From: Waddliaceae bacterium | GTDB lineage: Bacteria > Chlamydiota > Chlamydiia > Chlamydiales > GCA-2709385 | NCBI GenBank assembly: GCA_002709385.1 | Contig: PAQS01000024.1 | Span: forward strand, 110,228 to 174,227 | DNA length: 64,000 nucleotides | Direction: 5' to 3' | Shown here: positions 8,731 through 18,490 of the stretch, piece after piece | How positions within the stretch are numbered: position 1 is the stretch's first letter | How the letters are laid out: every line of letters starts with the position of its first letter | The notes under the pieces: model-generated | Seen by the model: the letters and a program-made list of their open reading frames with translations, nothing else | The model's database searches: none | Told to the model about the DNA's origin: nothing | Translations under genes and position numbers: made by a program

Positions 8731-11450
8731 GTGCATTTACTATTACTGTTGAAAAAGAGCTGATCGCATTTCGAAAAAGCTTTATGCAGGCGATGATTAA
8801 GCTTGGTTTTGACTCCTACATAGCCACAAAGATGACAGTAGAAATTTCTGATTTTTCACGGAAATACCTTAGTCAGGAAATACCCATCTACTTGTATATA
8901 AGGTTTGATAACTCTCTCCAGGAAATCTTTGTATCAAAATTTCAAGGAAAAGAACTTAATAGAGAAGATGTCGAAGCTAAAATAGAACAAAGTGAGCTTT
9001 TACTTTCTATGAAGTTACAAAGCTCTCCTGTTATCATTACACCTGAACTGCTCCAAGAAATTCGAGAAGAGTTTGCTTATAAAAGTCGTCATGAACTTTT
9101 ATCAGAATTAGAAGAAAAAAACGATGCACTTAGTAAACATAGTCAGAAGTTAGAAACTACAATCGAGGAACGAACAAAAGACTTACAAGTTGCGAAAGAT
9201 GTAGCTGATCGTGCAAGTACGGTGAAAGGCGAATTCATCGCGAATATGAGCCATGAAATTCGTACACCAATGAATGCCATCATTGGCATGTCTTATCTCG
9301 CACTTCAAACAGAACTCGGTGATAAACAAAGAGGGTACGTCGAAAATATTCACCAATCAGCAAATGCTCTCCTCGGAATCATTAACGATATTTTGGATTT
9401 TTCAAAAATCGAAGCTGGAAAAATGACAATGGAAGAAACACCTTTTCAGCTTTTTGATACTCTAGATCAGTTTTCTAATTTAATAAGTTTCAAAGCAGAA
9501 GAGGGAAATCTAGAACTGCTGATCGATGTTGCTGCTGATGTACCTAAACAGTTGATTGGTGATCCGTTAAGGTTGAACCAAGTTTTAGTGAATCTTGGAA
9601 ACAATGCTATTAAGTTTACAGAAAAAGGGGAGGTCTTATTGGCTATTTCTCTTGAAGAGAGAAAAGAAGATAGCGTAAAGCTTCTGTTTTCTGTGAATGA
9701 TACAGGTTTAGGGATTAGTGAAGAGGTCACAGAAAAACTGTTTGAGTCATTTTCACAAGCAGATACATCTACAACGCGTAAGTTTGGTGGAACAGGACTT
9801 GGCTTAGCTATTTGTAAAAGACTTGTGGAATTGATGGGAGGGGAAATTAAGGTCACAAGTTCCCTGGGAAAAGGTTCCACCTTTGCATTCACAGCTGTTT
9901 TCAAACTGTTAGAAGAAGCCTCAGAAGAAAAACATATTCTGCCAACACATATTCAAGATATGCGCATTCTTGTTGTGGATGATAATAAGAACGCACGTCT
10001 TATTTTAGAAAATCTAGTTAAAATGCTTGAACTAGAAGTTCAGTCTTGTGCCAACGGACAGCAAGCTATAGAAGCCGTGATTCATGCAGAAAAAGAGGGT
10101 AAGCCTTTCCATCTTGTTTTAATGGATTGGAAGATGCCTGAAATGGACGGTCTGACAACGGCAAATAAAATATACCATTCGAAAGAAATCAAAAATATTC
10201 CAACGATTCAAATGGTGACTGCATATTCCGCAAGTGATCTCATGCTGATGGGAAAAGAAGTAGAGTTTGTTGGAAATAATATCCTTACCAAACCACTTAC
10301 CTTATCGACTCTATTTGACTACTTGATAAAAGAATATAGTCACTCAATGAATAACGAAGAAGAAGAAGAAGAAATGGGACTTGACTCTATAGACCAATTC
10401 AAAGAATTTTTATCCGGGGCACAAGTATTACTTGCCGAAGATAATCAGCTTAACCAGGAATTAGCAAAAGAGCTTTTAGAAAGTGTAGGGATTATCGTTA
10501 CGATTGTAGATAATGGAGCATCCGCAGTTTCAGCGCTAGAAAGTATGAAGTTTGATCTTATTTTGATGGATATTCAAATGCCAGTTCTAGATGGATATAT
10601 GGCGACAAATAAGATTCGTGAAAATGTAATTTACAAAGATTTACCGATTATTGCTATGACAGCCAATGCCATGAGTACAGACGTGGAAAAAGCTCTCAAA
10701 GAAGGCATGAATGGGCATATTGCCAAGCCTATTGATATTATGAATCTTTATGAAACATTGACTCGTTTCATATCTCCGAAATCTCCAGAAGAAGGTCATA
10801 TATCTGTAAAAAAAGTTCAAACAACAACATCAACGACAGAAAAAATTCCTCATTTGAAAGGAATCGACACGAAAGGGGGCTTAAAAACATCTGGAGGAAA
10901 TAAAAAGCTCTATCTAAAGCTTTTGAATTGTTTTAAGAAAAATAATATAAATTTTCTTTCCGTCTATCTTCAAGCTCAGTCTGAAGAAGATATTGAAACA
11001 TGTGAAAGGGAAGCTCATTCTCTCAGAGGATCCGCGGGGAATATTGGAGCATATTCTGTTCAAGAAGCTGCAAAGAATTTAGAAACAGCTTGTAGAGAAA
11101 ATTTGTCTCAAGAAGAGCAGGATAAGTGTTTAGATATTCTCATGAGAGAATTACAAGTTGTTCTTGATTCACTTGAGTGTTTCAGTGAAAATGAAGAAGA
11201 AGTAGAAACGATCAATCACAGTGAAAAAAATGAGGCCTTTTCCATAAAGAGCCATATAGAGGAGCTTTTAAGTTTGTGTCAGAACTTTGATGTATCTGCA
11301 GCAGAATTAACTCAACCGTCTCAAGTGAAAATACAAGAGCCTGCTTACAGTGAAGAATATCTTCAAGCTACTGACTTTGTTCAGGCATACGAATTTGAAG
11401 AAGCGTATGAAGTCTTTAAAAGTATTTTATTGAAGATAGAAAAGCAATGA
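8718..11450 (+). CDS. Hybrid histidine kinase with two receivers and Hpt domain
   Basis: A 910-residue multi-domain phosphorelay protein. Order: residues ~1-110, a module that resembles the RsbT/anti-sigma GHKL fold but lacks the N-box Asn and lid glycines; a coiled coil (~125-160); HisKA with H179 ([16 protein letters not shown]); HATPase with N295, D328-G330 and the GGTGLGLAI lid; receiver 1 with D470 ([11 protein letters not shown]); an acidic linker; receiver 2 with D618 ([11 protein letters not shown]); and an Hpt domain with H767 ([16 protein letters not shown]). The tail (~790-910) is helical and unassigned. No membrane segment is seen, so it is cytosolic. Its place after rsbX and its front module make it the likely receiver of the stressosome signal. 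Confidence 0.9.
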   Translation: MEYLGAFTITVEKELIAFRKSFMQAMIKLGFDSYIATKMTVEISDFSRKYLSQEIPIYLYIRFDNSLQEIFVSKFQGKELNREDVEAKIEQSELLLSMKLQSSPVIITPELLQEIREEFAYKSRHELLSELEEKNDALSKHSQKLETTIEERTKDLQVAKDVADRASTVKGEFIANMSHEIRTPMNAIIGMSYLALQTELGDKQRGYVENIHQSANALLGIINDILDFSKIEAGKMTMEETPFQLFDTLDQFSNLISFKAEEGNLELLIDVAADVPKQLIGDPLRLNQVLVNLGNNAIKFTEKGEVLLAISLEERKEDSVKLLFSVNDTGLGISEEVTEKLFESFSQADTSTTRKFGGTGLGLAICKRLVELMGGEIKVTSSLGKGSTFAFTAVFKLLEEASEEKHILPTHIQDMRILVVDDNKNARLILENLVKMLELEVQSCANGQQAIEAVIHAEKEGKPFHLVLMDWKMPEMDGLTTANKIYHSKEIKNIPTIQMVTAYSASDLMLMGKEVEFVGNNILTKPLTLSTLFDYLIKEYSHSMNNEEEEEEMGLDSIDQFKEFLSGAQVLLAEDNQLNQELAKELLESVGIIVTIVDNGASAVSALESMKFDLILMDIQMPVLDGYMATNKIRENVIYKDLPIIAMTANAMSTDVEKALKEGMNGHIAKPIDIMNLYETLTRFISPKSPEEGHISVKKVQTTTSTTEKIPHLKGIDTKGGLKTSGGNKKLYLKLLNCFKKNNINFLSVYLQAQSEEDIETCEREAHSLRGSAGNIGAYSVQEAAKNLETACRENLSQEEQDKCLDILMRELQVVLDSLECFSENEEEVETINHSEKNEAFSIKSHIEELLSLCQNFDVSAAELTQPSQVKIQEPAYSEEYLQATDFVQAYEFEEAYEVFKSILLKIEKQ

Positions 11451-11469
11451 CAGAGGAGCTCTGCTAGCC

Positions 11470-12594
11470 ATGGAAAAAGAAATGACGATAGCAACTCAAA
11501 AATATAGCATTCTTGTTGTAGATGATAGTAAAGATAATTTGCAGCTCATTTCTGGTATTTTACGTGATGAATACATTGTAATGGCAGCGCTTAATGGAAA
11601 AGCAGCACTAAGAGCGGCGCAATCAGAGAAAAAACCAGACTTAATCTTACTTGATGTAATGATGCCTGAAATGAACGGATATGAAGTATGTCTAAGTCTA
11701 AAAAGAGACCCCAATACAAAAGAAATTCCGGTAATTTTTCTTACTTCAAAATCCGAAGTGAGTGATGAAACAAAAAGTTTTGAGTGTGGGGCAACAGACT
11801 TCATTTCTAAACCTATCAACCCACCAGTTCTTAAGGCAAGGGTAAAAGCACACTTAGAGCATAAGCTTCGAAAAGACTTTTTAGGGACGATGTACAAAAG
11901 AGTCTCGAGATATGTTTCTCCTCAGATTGTAGAGCTTTTATTTGATGAAAAAGACCAAGCAAAAATCAAAACTCAACGTAAAAAGCTGACGATCTTCTTC
12001 TCAGATCTTTGTAACTTTACTCTGACCTGTGACGGGATGGAACCGGAAGATTTTACATATTTTATCAATACCTATTTAGAGAGAATGTCTCAAATAGCCC
12101 TCAAGTATGGAGGGACCGTTGATAAATTTATTGGCGATTGCGTCATGATCTTTTTTGGTGACCCTCAGACCAAAGGAGTAAAAGAAGATGCTGTAATGTG
12201 TCTCAAAATGGCAGTGGAAATGCAAGAGGCAATCAAAGAGTTACAGAAACAGCTTTACGAACAAGGTATTGATAAACCTCTAAGCGCTCGAATAGGAATT
12301 CATACTGGCTATGTAAATGTAGGGAATTTCGGTTACAAAAATAGAATGGACTACACTCTCCTAGGGCGCAATGTCAATTTGACATCACGATTAGAATCTA
12401 CTGGGCGTCCAGGAAAAATCCACATATCGAATGAAACCTATCTTCTTGTGAAAGATGTCTTCGAATGCAAAGCTTTGGATGAACCCATGTTATTTAAAGG
12501 GTTTGAAAGACCAATACAGACATACATAGTGGAAAGGAAGATAGAGAATGTGGAAAATGAAAAGAAGCTTCAATCGAAAATTAAAGCCCCTTGA
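11470..12594 (+). CDS. Response regulator fused to class III adenylate cyclase
   Basis: A 374-residue protein: receiver domain (phospho-acceptor D62 in LLDVMMPEMNG, K114 in ISKPI) followed by a class III cyclase domain (~172-360). Both metal aspartates are present (D179 in FFSDLCNFT and D223 in KFIGDCVMIFF), as are the transition-state pair N303 and R307 (NVNLTSRLES). Purine-selecting K219 and T296 favour ATP over GTP. It should make cAMP under control of the histidine kinase encoded 19 bases upstream. Its last 25 bases overlap the convergent ankyrin gene, and no terminator hairpin separates them. Confidence 0.9.
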   Translation: MEKEMTIATQKYSILVVDDSKDNLQLISGILRDEYIVMAALNGKAALRAAQSEKKPDLILLDVMMPEMNGYEVCLSLKRDPNTKEIPVIFLTSKSEVSDETKSFECGATDFISKPINPPVLKARVKAHLEHKLRKDFLGTMYKRVSRYVSPQIVELLFDEKDQAKIKTQRKKLTIFFSDLCNFTLTCDGMEPEDFTYFINTYLERMSQIALKYGGTVDKFIGDCVMIFFGDPQTKGVKEDAVMCLKMAVEMQEAIKELQKQLYEQGIDKPLSARIGIHTGYVNVGNFGYKNRMDYTLLGRNVNLTSRLESTGRPGKIHISNETYLLVKDVFECKALDEPMLFKGFERPIQTYIVERKIENVENEKKLQSKIKAP

Positions 12595-14252
12595 GTTTTC
12601 TTCTTGATAGCTTTAACACCGAAAAAAAGGGAAAAATTTTTTATGCGATTGTGTTGAAACTTGGGTTTTTCTTTTTTATAATTCTGGATGTTTTTACGAG
12701 CACCGGCTTTTCGTAAACATTTCCATGTACGAGATTTTTTTCGTGGTTTTCTTCCACATAAATGTAAAGGAGTGTCTCCGTTTTGATCACAAAGGTTTAC
12801 CTTGTATCCCATTTTTATCAAGCAGTTTACAAGCTCTTCTGAATTGTCTCTAAGAGCTGCATAATGAAGAGGGCTGCGCCCATATTTGTCTACTTCACAA
12901 CAAGAAGATTTTTCTTTCCAGAATAGAGTCAATAAATCGCTGTTAATTTTATATTTACTACTTAAAAGACACATTAAAGGTGTTTTGAGATCTTTATCGA
13001 TGCTATTTTTATCTGCTCCTTCATTAATTAGAAGAGGAATTAAATGCGGAGCATGAGAACAGGCAAGGTGTAAAGGAGAGGAATTGTTTTTATTTTTAGA
13101 GTTTAAAAAATCGTAAGAGTTTTTTACTGATTTTTTATTTCTTCTTTTTAAAAAGAGTTTAATAAACTCAATTCCTACACATCTTTGGATGAGAATATGA
13201 AAAGCTGTATTTCCTTCTTTATTTTGGATTTCTAAATTTACTTTACGGTTCAGCAGAGCTTTTATATAATGGATATTTTTTCTCTCTGCGGCTAGATGTA
13301 GGGGCGTTTTTCCTTGTGCATTTTGAATATTGAGGGTGTCACTATGATGGGACATGAGTGTTTGTAGTTTACTAGGAGACCTCTGATTTATAATTCCGTA
13401 ATGTAAAAGAGTATTTCCTTCGTTATCTTGAAGATCTAAACAAGCTTTTTTAACTTTAAGTAGCTTTCTTTCTGAACTTATGAAATTTGCTTTCACAAGT
13501 TCATGTAAAGCCGTATTGCCATTATTACTTTGAGAGCTTGGATTAGCTCCCATCAGTAATAGAATATCAATGATATCGCTAATATCTTTATGTGTAGGTT
13601 GATTGCTTTTTTTGGAATGTAAATAATCTCTTGTTGCTATGTATAAAGCTGTTTCACCTTTTGCATTGCTTTGATCAACGTCGGCACCAGCTTGGAGCAG
13701 TGTAGAAACGAGGTAGATATTTTGTTTTTTTACAGCAAGATGAAGAGCTGTATTACCTTCTCTGCTAGGAAGGTTAATGTTTAAACCAAGTTGTAAGAGG
13801 TCTTGAACACTAGGTTTACTTACAGAAGGAAGAAGCACTGTTTGGTGTAAGCGATTATATCCTTGAGTATTTTGTCGTTCACAATGACGTAATAAGCAAT
13901 GACAATAAAGAATGGGAGGAAGGGTGTTTGGAGTGTAATTAGGCGAAAAATGAGGCAAGTAAAGAGATGCGCGATTCGCTTGTGTAATGATAGAGCATGC
14001 GTATTGATTGAGTTTATCTTTTGTCTCTTGAGCAGATAAGGAAGCGATGTTTATATGATATTTATCTGCGAAATCGAGAAGTTTTTCATGCTTATGGTCT
14101 ATTTTTTTCCATAATTCTTGAATTCTCTCAATCGTAAGATCGTTTTTAGCTCCAAAGTAACTACGAATATCACTCAGTATTCCTTCTTGACCCTCTATGT
14201 ATGCGATGCTTGTATTTTGTGCTGGATTGATATTTAAATCAGCTTTCCTCAT
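12570..14252 (-). CDS. Ankyrin-repeat protein 1 (560 aa)
   Basis: About ten ankyrin repeats (GNTALHLAVKKQN-type units) fill residues ~140-540. The N-terminal ~130 residues form a separate helical region that is shared with the neighbouring ankyrin protein (compare IRSYFGAKNDLTIERIQELW here with IRDFIGAKDNPSINAIQEIW there). No signal peptide or membrane segment. The ATG at 14252 is chosen because AAGGAG lies six bases upstream; the frame is open 27 bases further. Ankyrin repeats bind proteins, and in intracellular bacteria such proteins are often secreted into the host; that is inference here. The 3' end overlaps the cyclase gene. Confidence 0.85.
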   Translation of the reverse strand: MRKADLNINPAQNTSIAYIEGQEGILSDIRSYFGAKNDLTIERIQELWKKIDHKHEKLLDFADKYHINIASLSAQETKDKLNQYACSIITQANRASLYLPHFSPNYTPNTLPPILYCHCLLRHCERQNTQGYNRLHQTVLLPSVSKPSVQDLLQLGLNINLPSREGNTALHLAVKKQNIYLVSTLLQAGADVDQSNAKGETALYIATRDYLHSKKSNQPTHKDISDIIDILLLMGANPSSQSNNGNTALHELVKANFISSERKLLKVKKACLDLQDNEGNTLLHYGIINQRSPSKLQTLMSHHSDTLNIQNAQGKTPLHLAAERKNIHYIKALLNRKVNLEIQNKEGNTAFHILIQRCVGIEFIKLFLKRRNKKSVKNSYDFLNSKNKNNSSPLHLACSHAPHLIPLLINEGADKNSIDKDLKTPLMCLLSSKYKINSDLLTLFWKEKSSCCEVDKYGRSPLHYAALRDNSEELVNCLIKMGYKVNLCDQNGDTPLHLCGRKPRKKSRTWKCLRKAGARKNIQNYKKEKPKFQHNRIKNFSLFFGVKAIKKKTQGALIFD

Positions 14253-14271
14253 TGCACTCTCCTTATTGACG

Positions 14272-14318
14272 AACCACACGCTTGCATTTTAACCATCAGT
14301 AAATGTAAGCGTGTGGTT
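14272..14318 (-). terminator. Long hairpin between the two ankyrin genes
   Basis: An 18-bp stem (arms 14272-14289 and 14301-14318, one G-U pair) with an 11-base loop lies 9 bases after the stop of ankyrin gene 2 and 19 bases before the start of ankyrin gene 1. There is no U tract on the minus strand, and the ribosome site of the downstream gene remains free, so it may be an attenuator or an RNA-processing site rather than a full stop. Confidence 0.6.
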
Positions 14319-14327
14319 TTCTGTAAG

Positions 14328-15617
14328 TTAATTTTTGAACATGTTTTTTAAACCACCCAGAACAGCGTGCTTATATTTCGCTTTTTCTTTCTTTTTATTA
14401 AGAATATCTTTGTCAGCATTTTTATTGATTAAGGCATGCCAAGAGTGACTTTTTCCTCTGGTTTTTCTTCCAGCAAGATGAAGAGCAGTATCCCCATTCT
14501 TATCTTGTGCATTGATAGGGCAGCCATAATTCACTAAGATAGAAATTAAGGATTGATTGTTGTTGTATTTTACAGCTTCGTGTAGAGCCGTGGATCCTGA
14601 ATGGTCTTTTGCGTGAAAATCAGCACCAAATTTTTTCATAGCTTCAAAATACGATCCAAAAATAAATTCGTTATAATAAGCCACATGCTTACTTACAATA
14701 TAATGCAGAGCTGTTTTTCCTTCTTTGTCTCCTAAATTTAAATTTGTTCCATATTCGATCAAAGTCGCGATAGTTTTTGAAGAGTTAGATTTTACAATAG
14801 ATTCATGCAGAGCTGTTCTGCCTAAGGAGTTTTTAAGGTTTAAAACAGGGGTGTTTTTTTTGATATACTGCATCATGATCTCTTGGATTTTTGCATCATG
14901 ATTTCGTACGATCAAATGTAGAGGAGTATCTCCCTGTTTATTTTGTACAGTGATATCTGCTCCTTGCAAAAGAAGGTTATCAAATAATACAGAATCGCCT
15001 TTTAAAGCAGCTAAATGTAGGGGGGTATCCCCTAAAGAATTTTTACTATCAATATTTGCTCCAGCATGAATAAGTAATGTAACTAAAGAGTCTTTTCTTG
15101 CTTTTGTTGCTAGGTGCAAAGCTGTATTTCCTTCGCAATCTTTAAGGTCTATGTTTAAACCTAGCTGCAGAGTATCGTTGATCATTTCTGCAGTAGCATT
15201 AGGTAAAAGAACCAACTGATGCAATTTATTGTACCCTTGCGCATTCAATCGCTCTCCGTATTTGATCAAACAGTTCCAGTAGATAACAGGTGGGAGATCA
15301 GAAGGTGAATATTCACTACTAAAACAAGGAAGATAAAACTTCATTTTCTTAGCTCGCTCAATTTCTGAAATAGCACATTGAGTAAGCTGTTCTTTTTTAC
15401 TGAGAGGGGATAAGGGATTATAATGAATATGCTGGGAGTCAACTAGTTTACATACGCTAGTATGATTGTGATCCATTTGATTCCATATTTCTTGAATTGC
15501 ATTAATACTAGGATTGTCTTTAGCTCCAATAAAATCCCGAATATTTCCTACAATATCTTCTTGTACTTTTGCTGCTTCATTACTAACTCCTGAAAGAGGT
15601 GCAATTTTTCCGCCCAC
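14328..15617 (-). CDS. Ankyrin-repeat protein 2 (429 aa)
   Basis: A paralogue of the next gene downstream: same N-terminal helical domain (~1-130) and the same C-terminal cap (NGDTALHLAGRKTRGKS against NGDTPLHLCGRKPRKKS), with about seven ankyrin repeats in between. The start is GTG at 15617, with AGGAG six bases upstream. The pair arose by tandem duplication followed by change in repeat number. The gene is divergent from the type III secretion chaperone gene 156 bases away, which makes a secreted role plausible but unproven. Confidence 0.85.
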   Translation of the reverse strand: MGGKIAPLSGVSNEAAKVQEDIVGNIRDFIGAKDNPSINAIQEIWNQMDHNHTSVCKLVDSQHIHYNPLSPLSKKEQLTQCAISEIERAKKMKFYLPCFSSEYSPSDLPPVIYWNCLIKYGERLNAQGYNKLHQLVLLPNATAEMINDTLQLGLNIDLKDCEGNTALHLATKARKDSLVTLLIHAGANIDSKNSLGDTPLHLAALKGDSVLFDNLLLQGADITVQNKQGDTPLHLIVRNHDAKIQEIMMQYIKKNTPVLNLKNSLGRTALHESIVKSNSSKTIATLIEYGTNLNLGDKEGKTALHYIVSKHVAYYNEFIFGSYFEAMKKFGADFHAKDHSGSTALHEAVKYNNNQSLISILVNYGCPINAQDKNGDTALHLAGRKTRGKSHSWHALINKNADKDILNKKKEKAKYKHAVLGGLKNMFKN

Positions 15618-15773
15618 CTTATACTCCTTGCTTTTTTATTAAAATATTTAAGCTTAGGATCCTAGAATTTTACTTAGTAGGTGTCAATAGAAAAATTCAT
15701 TACAAATCAAAAACTATGATAAGCTAAAGCTAAGGTGAGAACTGTATTCTGGTATCTAAAGAGAAGGCAAGTA

Positions 15774-16376
15774 ATGAGTGATGATCATCACGAAGACAAG
15801 GAAGCAAAGGGAAACCCAGATAGTATTATTGAACAAATGCGTCAATATATAGGGGATCCAGAAGGACTTTCATCTTACGTTAAAGGTGTGATGGGGAAAT
15901 TTCAGGGGGAGCGAGGTCCTTTAGATCACAATATTAGTGATATATTTGGTATATCGCAAGGTGCTACAGATCAGCTTTACACTCATGCTCAAGCTCTTTT
16001 TCAACAAGGGCAATATGGAGAAGCAAACAAGCTATTTAGTGTGCTTATTTTGGCTACTCCTGACGATGGGCGTTATCAATTCGCTTACGGAGCCTCTGCT
16101 CAAAAAGCTGAAATGTGGTTGCAAGCGATTTACGGCTTTAAAAATGCAGCTGAATTGGAGCCTGGAGACCCTCTTCCTTTGTACCATCTATCTCACTGCT
16201 ATTTAGTTTCAGAAGAACATGAAAATGCTCGTCAAGCTTTGATAGGGTGTATAGAACGTTGTGGGGATCTAAAAGAATACGAAAAAGTAAAAGAGCGGGC
16301 TACATTAACGCTTAAATCAATCAAAGAAACAAAAAAGAAAGCAAAGCCCAATCAAGAAGAGTCACCCGAACATTGA
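15774..16376 (+). CDS. Type III secretion chaperone, LcrH/SycD type
   Basis: A 200-residue protein whose middle carries three TPR units: LYTHAQALFQQGQYGEANKL, YQFAYGASAQKAEMWLQAI and PLPLYHLSHCYLVSEEHENA, the layout of class II type III secretion chaperones that bind translocators or effectors. The N-terminal ~60 residues are acidic and extended (starts MSDDHHEDKEAKGN) and the C-terminus is lysine-rich. I use the ATG at 15774, six bases after AAGG, rather than the earlier in-frame codon at 15735. It stands alone between ankyrin genes and an unknown gene, so its client cannot be named. Confidence 0.82.
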   Translation: MSDDHHEDKEAKGNPDSIIEQMRQYIGDPEGLSSYVKGVMGKFQGERGPLDHNISDIFGISQGATDQLYTHAQALFQQGQYGEANKLFSVLILATPDDGRYQFAYGASAQKAEMWLQAIYGFKNAAELEPGDPLPLYHLSHCYLVSEEHENARQALIGCIERCGDLKEYEKVKERATLTLKSIKETKKKAKPNQEESPEH

Positions 16377-16456
16377 TACTTCTGAGGTGTTTGTAAAAAT
16401 ATGCAGCAAGTACAAATAGTTCGATAATGTGAGTGAATTATATCCCTCTCATATTT

Positions 16457-16480
16457 CTCTGTGATCTCAGTGGTTTTATG
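16457..16480. repeat. Half copy of the CTCTGTG repeat family
   Basis: The stretch TTCTCTGTGATCTCAGTGGT between the convergent chaperone and 606-residue genes resembles one arm of the palindromic repeats at 2274 and 2405 (CTCCGTGCCTCTGTGGTG). The opposite arm is missing. It is followed by a T-rich run on the plus strand. Confidence 0.4.
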
Positions 16481-16487
16481 GTTGTTT

Positions 16488-18308
16488 TTAAGCTACACTC
16501 TCTACTTTTAAACCTGTAGCTTTATCGTGGCGAATAAGTTGATCTGCAATTTGCCTGAGCATATCTTTATAAGTATCACCCGAAAACCAATGGTTTTTAT
16601 CCAAGCGTTTATGCATGGCTTTGCAGTGAACTGTGTGTGCTTCGTTATGTTGGCGTTTGCGCAGTCCTATACGATCCATTTGTGAAACAGGGTCTAAGGT
16701 ACAAACAAGATTCAAAGAATCTGGGCACATATCTGTTGTGAATTGTCGAGGACCGCCCACCGTAACTACTCGGAACATATTACGATAGTCTTTAAAGTCT
16801 TCATCCATAAAAGCCCAATATGCTTCTTCTGCAGCTCGGCTGTGAAAAAGGACTGTGCGGGGTTCAAGATTTCCACTATTTTTTCTTTCGATGGCATCTT
16901 TTTTTAGTAGAGCTTGTAATGCACGAGAATTTTCTGTTCGTAATTCTCCATTGCCTAATTTTAGAGCACAAACGCTATAAATATCTTGTTCTAGACCACG
17001 AGAAGGCATGTATACAGCACCCACTTGTCGTCCATTTACCAAATAATGGAAGAAGCTTGCGTTTCTCAAGCATACCTCTTCACTCGCCCCAACTCCATTA
17101 AAAACCCAAGGGCAGGGGGTGGTATGCCACTTATTTTCGCTGCCTTTATACTGGACTTCTAGCTCAGGAATATTCCGTTCACTACCATCAAACATAACTT
17201 CTTCATAAAGCTTGCCAAATTTTTTGATGATACGATCTCCCAGTCCTTGAAGAAAACGATCAGCTCGAGTAAGGTGTTTCTCAGCTTTGAAATGCTTATC
17301 TGATGGAGTAACAGGTAATTGCAATCCCATGATCGCTTGTTTTTTCTCGATTGTATCCAGAATAAAAGTATGCAATTGTTGTAGCTGATCTTCGGGGCAC
17401 ATTTGTTTTGCTTTATGCCTAGCATGGCTAATCACATTCAAACTGTATCTGCATACCTTAGCAAGTTCAGGATCATATCCAGCTAATTGAGGGATGAGTA
17501 CGTGACGAATCCAATTGCTTTTTACACTACGATTTTTCAAATAAATCGGAAGCAAATTGTTGTTAGTTAGCTCATCTTTAGGGGTTTGATTCTTTGGGAT
17601 AAGTGGAAAAGCTCCCTCTTTCCAAGCTTGTGCAAAAGCCTTGTATTGAGCTTCAAGTAAAAAGCGATGCTTAGGGTTGATTCTGTTTTTTAGTATTTCT
17701 TGCGTTAATTCTTCTTCTAAACTCTTATAAGCTGTTTCAAGCCAAGAGGGCCCTTTATAACTTACGTTATCTATACATTTTGCTTTTTCAATAAGTTCAC
17801 GTTGTTTTTCAATTTCTATAGGGGCTTGTAAAGCTGTGAATAGTTCTTTTAAAGACTGAGTAAGTAGGCCAATAGCAAGTGCTTTTTGCTCTTCATCACT
17901 CATAGTAGAAGCACAAGATTTAATCGAAAATTTAGATAGAGAGTGGTATTTATTCCAGATATCTTGCGCTATTGCAGTTTGGCTTTCTAAGTCTTCACGT
18001 AGGTTATGATCCAGTAAATAGGGGATTTTTGTTTCTGAAGAAAGAGAAGAGTTCGGAGATTTAGATTCTTTTGTTGTTTTTTTTCTTGAACAAGAAAATA
18101 ACTGCTCAATACGCTTTTTTAGGGTATCTAATATAGAACTAGGTTTAGAAGGCAAGCCGTTTGGGTGCAAATAGACTTCCAACATTTTGCTGATTCGGCG
18201 ATCCAGATTTTTGAAATCAATTTTCTTATTCTCAGGATTTAACCCTAGTTTTGTCACAATTTTTTTTGAGTGTCGAGTATCCACTGTCTGACTAAATGTG
18301 ATATGCAT
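16488..18308 (-). CDS. Unrecognised chlamydial-type protein (606 aa)
   Basis: Residues ~1-330 are mostly helical and charged; the last ~240 residues look like a compact domain with the blocks PWVFNGVGASEEVC, VGAVYMPSRGLEQDIYS, VLFHSRAAEEAYWAF and VVTVGGPRQF. The pattern 'internal FNG...names...HS.AA' reminds me of the DUF687 proteins of Chlamydia, but I cannot confirm this without a search. There is no signal peptide or membrane segment. No catalytic motif is obvious, although the H-S pair in the FHSRAAEEAYWAF block could belong to a hydrolase-like fold. A candidate secreted protein by context only. Confidence 0.6.
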   Translation of the reverse strand: MHITFSQTVDTRHSKKIVTKLGLNPENKKIDFKNLDRRISKMLEVYLHPNGLPSKPSSILDTLKKRIEQLFSCSRKKTTKESKSPNSSLSSETKIPYLLDHNLREDLESQTAIAQDIWNKYHSLSKFSIKSCASTMSDEEQKALAIGLLTQSLKELFTALQAPIEIEKQRELIEKAKCIDNVSYKGPSWLETAYKSLEEELTQEILKNRINPKHRFLLEAQYKAFAQAWKEGAFPLIPKNQTPKDELTNNNLLPIYLKNRSVKSNWIRHVLIPQLAGYDPELAKVCRYSLNVISHARHKAKQMCPEDQLQQLHTFILDTIEKKQAIMGLQLPVTPSDKHFKAEKHLTRADRFLQGLGDRIIKKFGKLYEEVMFDGSERNIPELEVQYKGSENKWHTTPCPWVFNGVGASEEVCLRNASFFHYLVNGRQVGAVYMPSRGLEQDIYSVCALKLGNGELRTENSRALQALLKKDAIERKNSGNLEPRTVLFHSRAAEEAYWAFMDEDFKDYRNMFRVVTVGGPRQFTTDMCPDSLNLVCTLDPVSQMDRIGLRKRQHNEAHTVHCKAMHKRLDKNHWFSGDTYKDMLRQIADQLIRHDKATGLKVESVA

Positions 18309-18416
18309 GGGTTTAGTTCCAAAGGATAAAAGATAATTAAAATATTGGTTAAAAAAGTTTTAATTTCAAAATTGTATTGTTTTTTTAATCTTTGAGTCAA
18401 GAGTTAATTTGTATTT

Positions 18417-18446
18417 TTGACAAAAGAAAACTTGGCTAAATGTACT
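18417..18446 (+). promoter_or_regulatory. Candidate sigma-70 promoter of the pterin operon
   Basis: A perfect -35 TTGACA (18417-18422), an 18-base spacer and a -10 TGTACT (18441-18446, four of six consensus bases). The start of transcription would fall near 18453, about 38 bases before the first gene. Confidence 0.45.
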
Positions 18447-18490
18447 AATAACTAGTAAGCTAGAAGATTCCAAACCTCAGGTTCGATTCT

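Noticed and set aside
9467-9904. 145-residue frame opposite the histidine kinase
   Set aside because: It is antisense to the conserved HATPase domain; low-complexity Ser-rich translation.
11496-11897. 133-residue frame opposite the receiver-cyclase gene
   Set aside because: It lies wholly inside a well-supported gene in the other strand and shows no recognisable domain.
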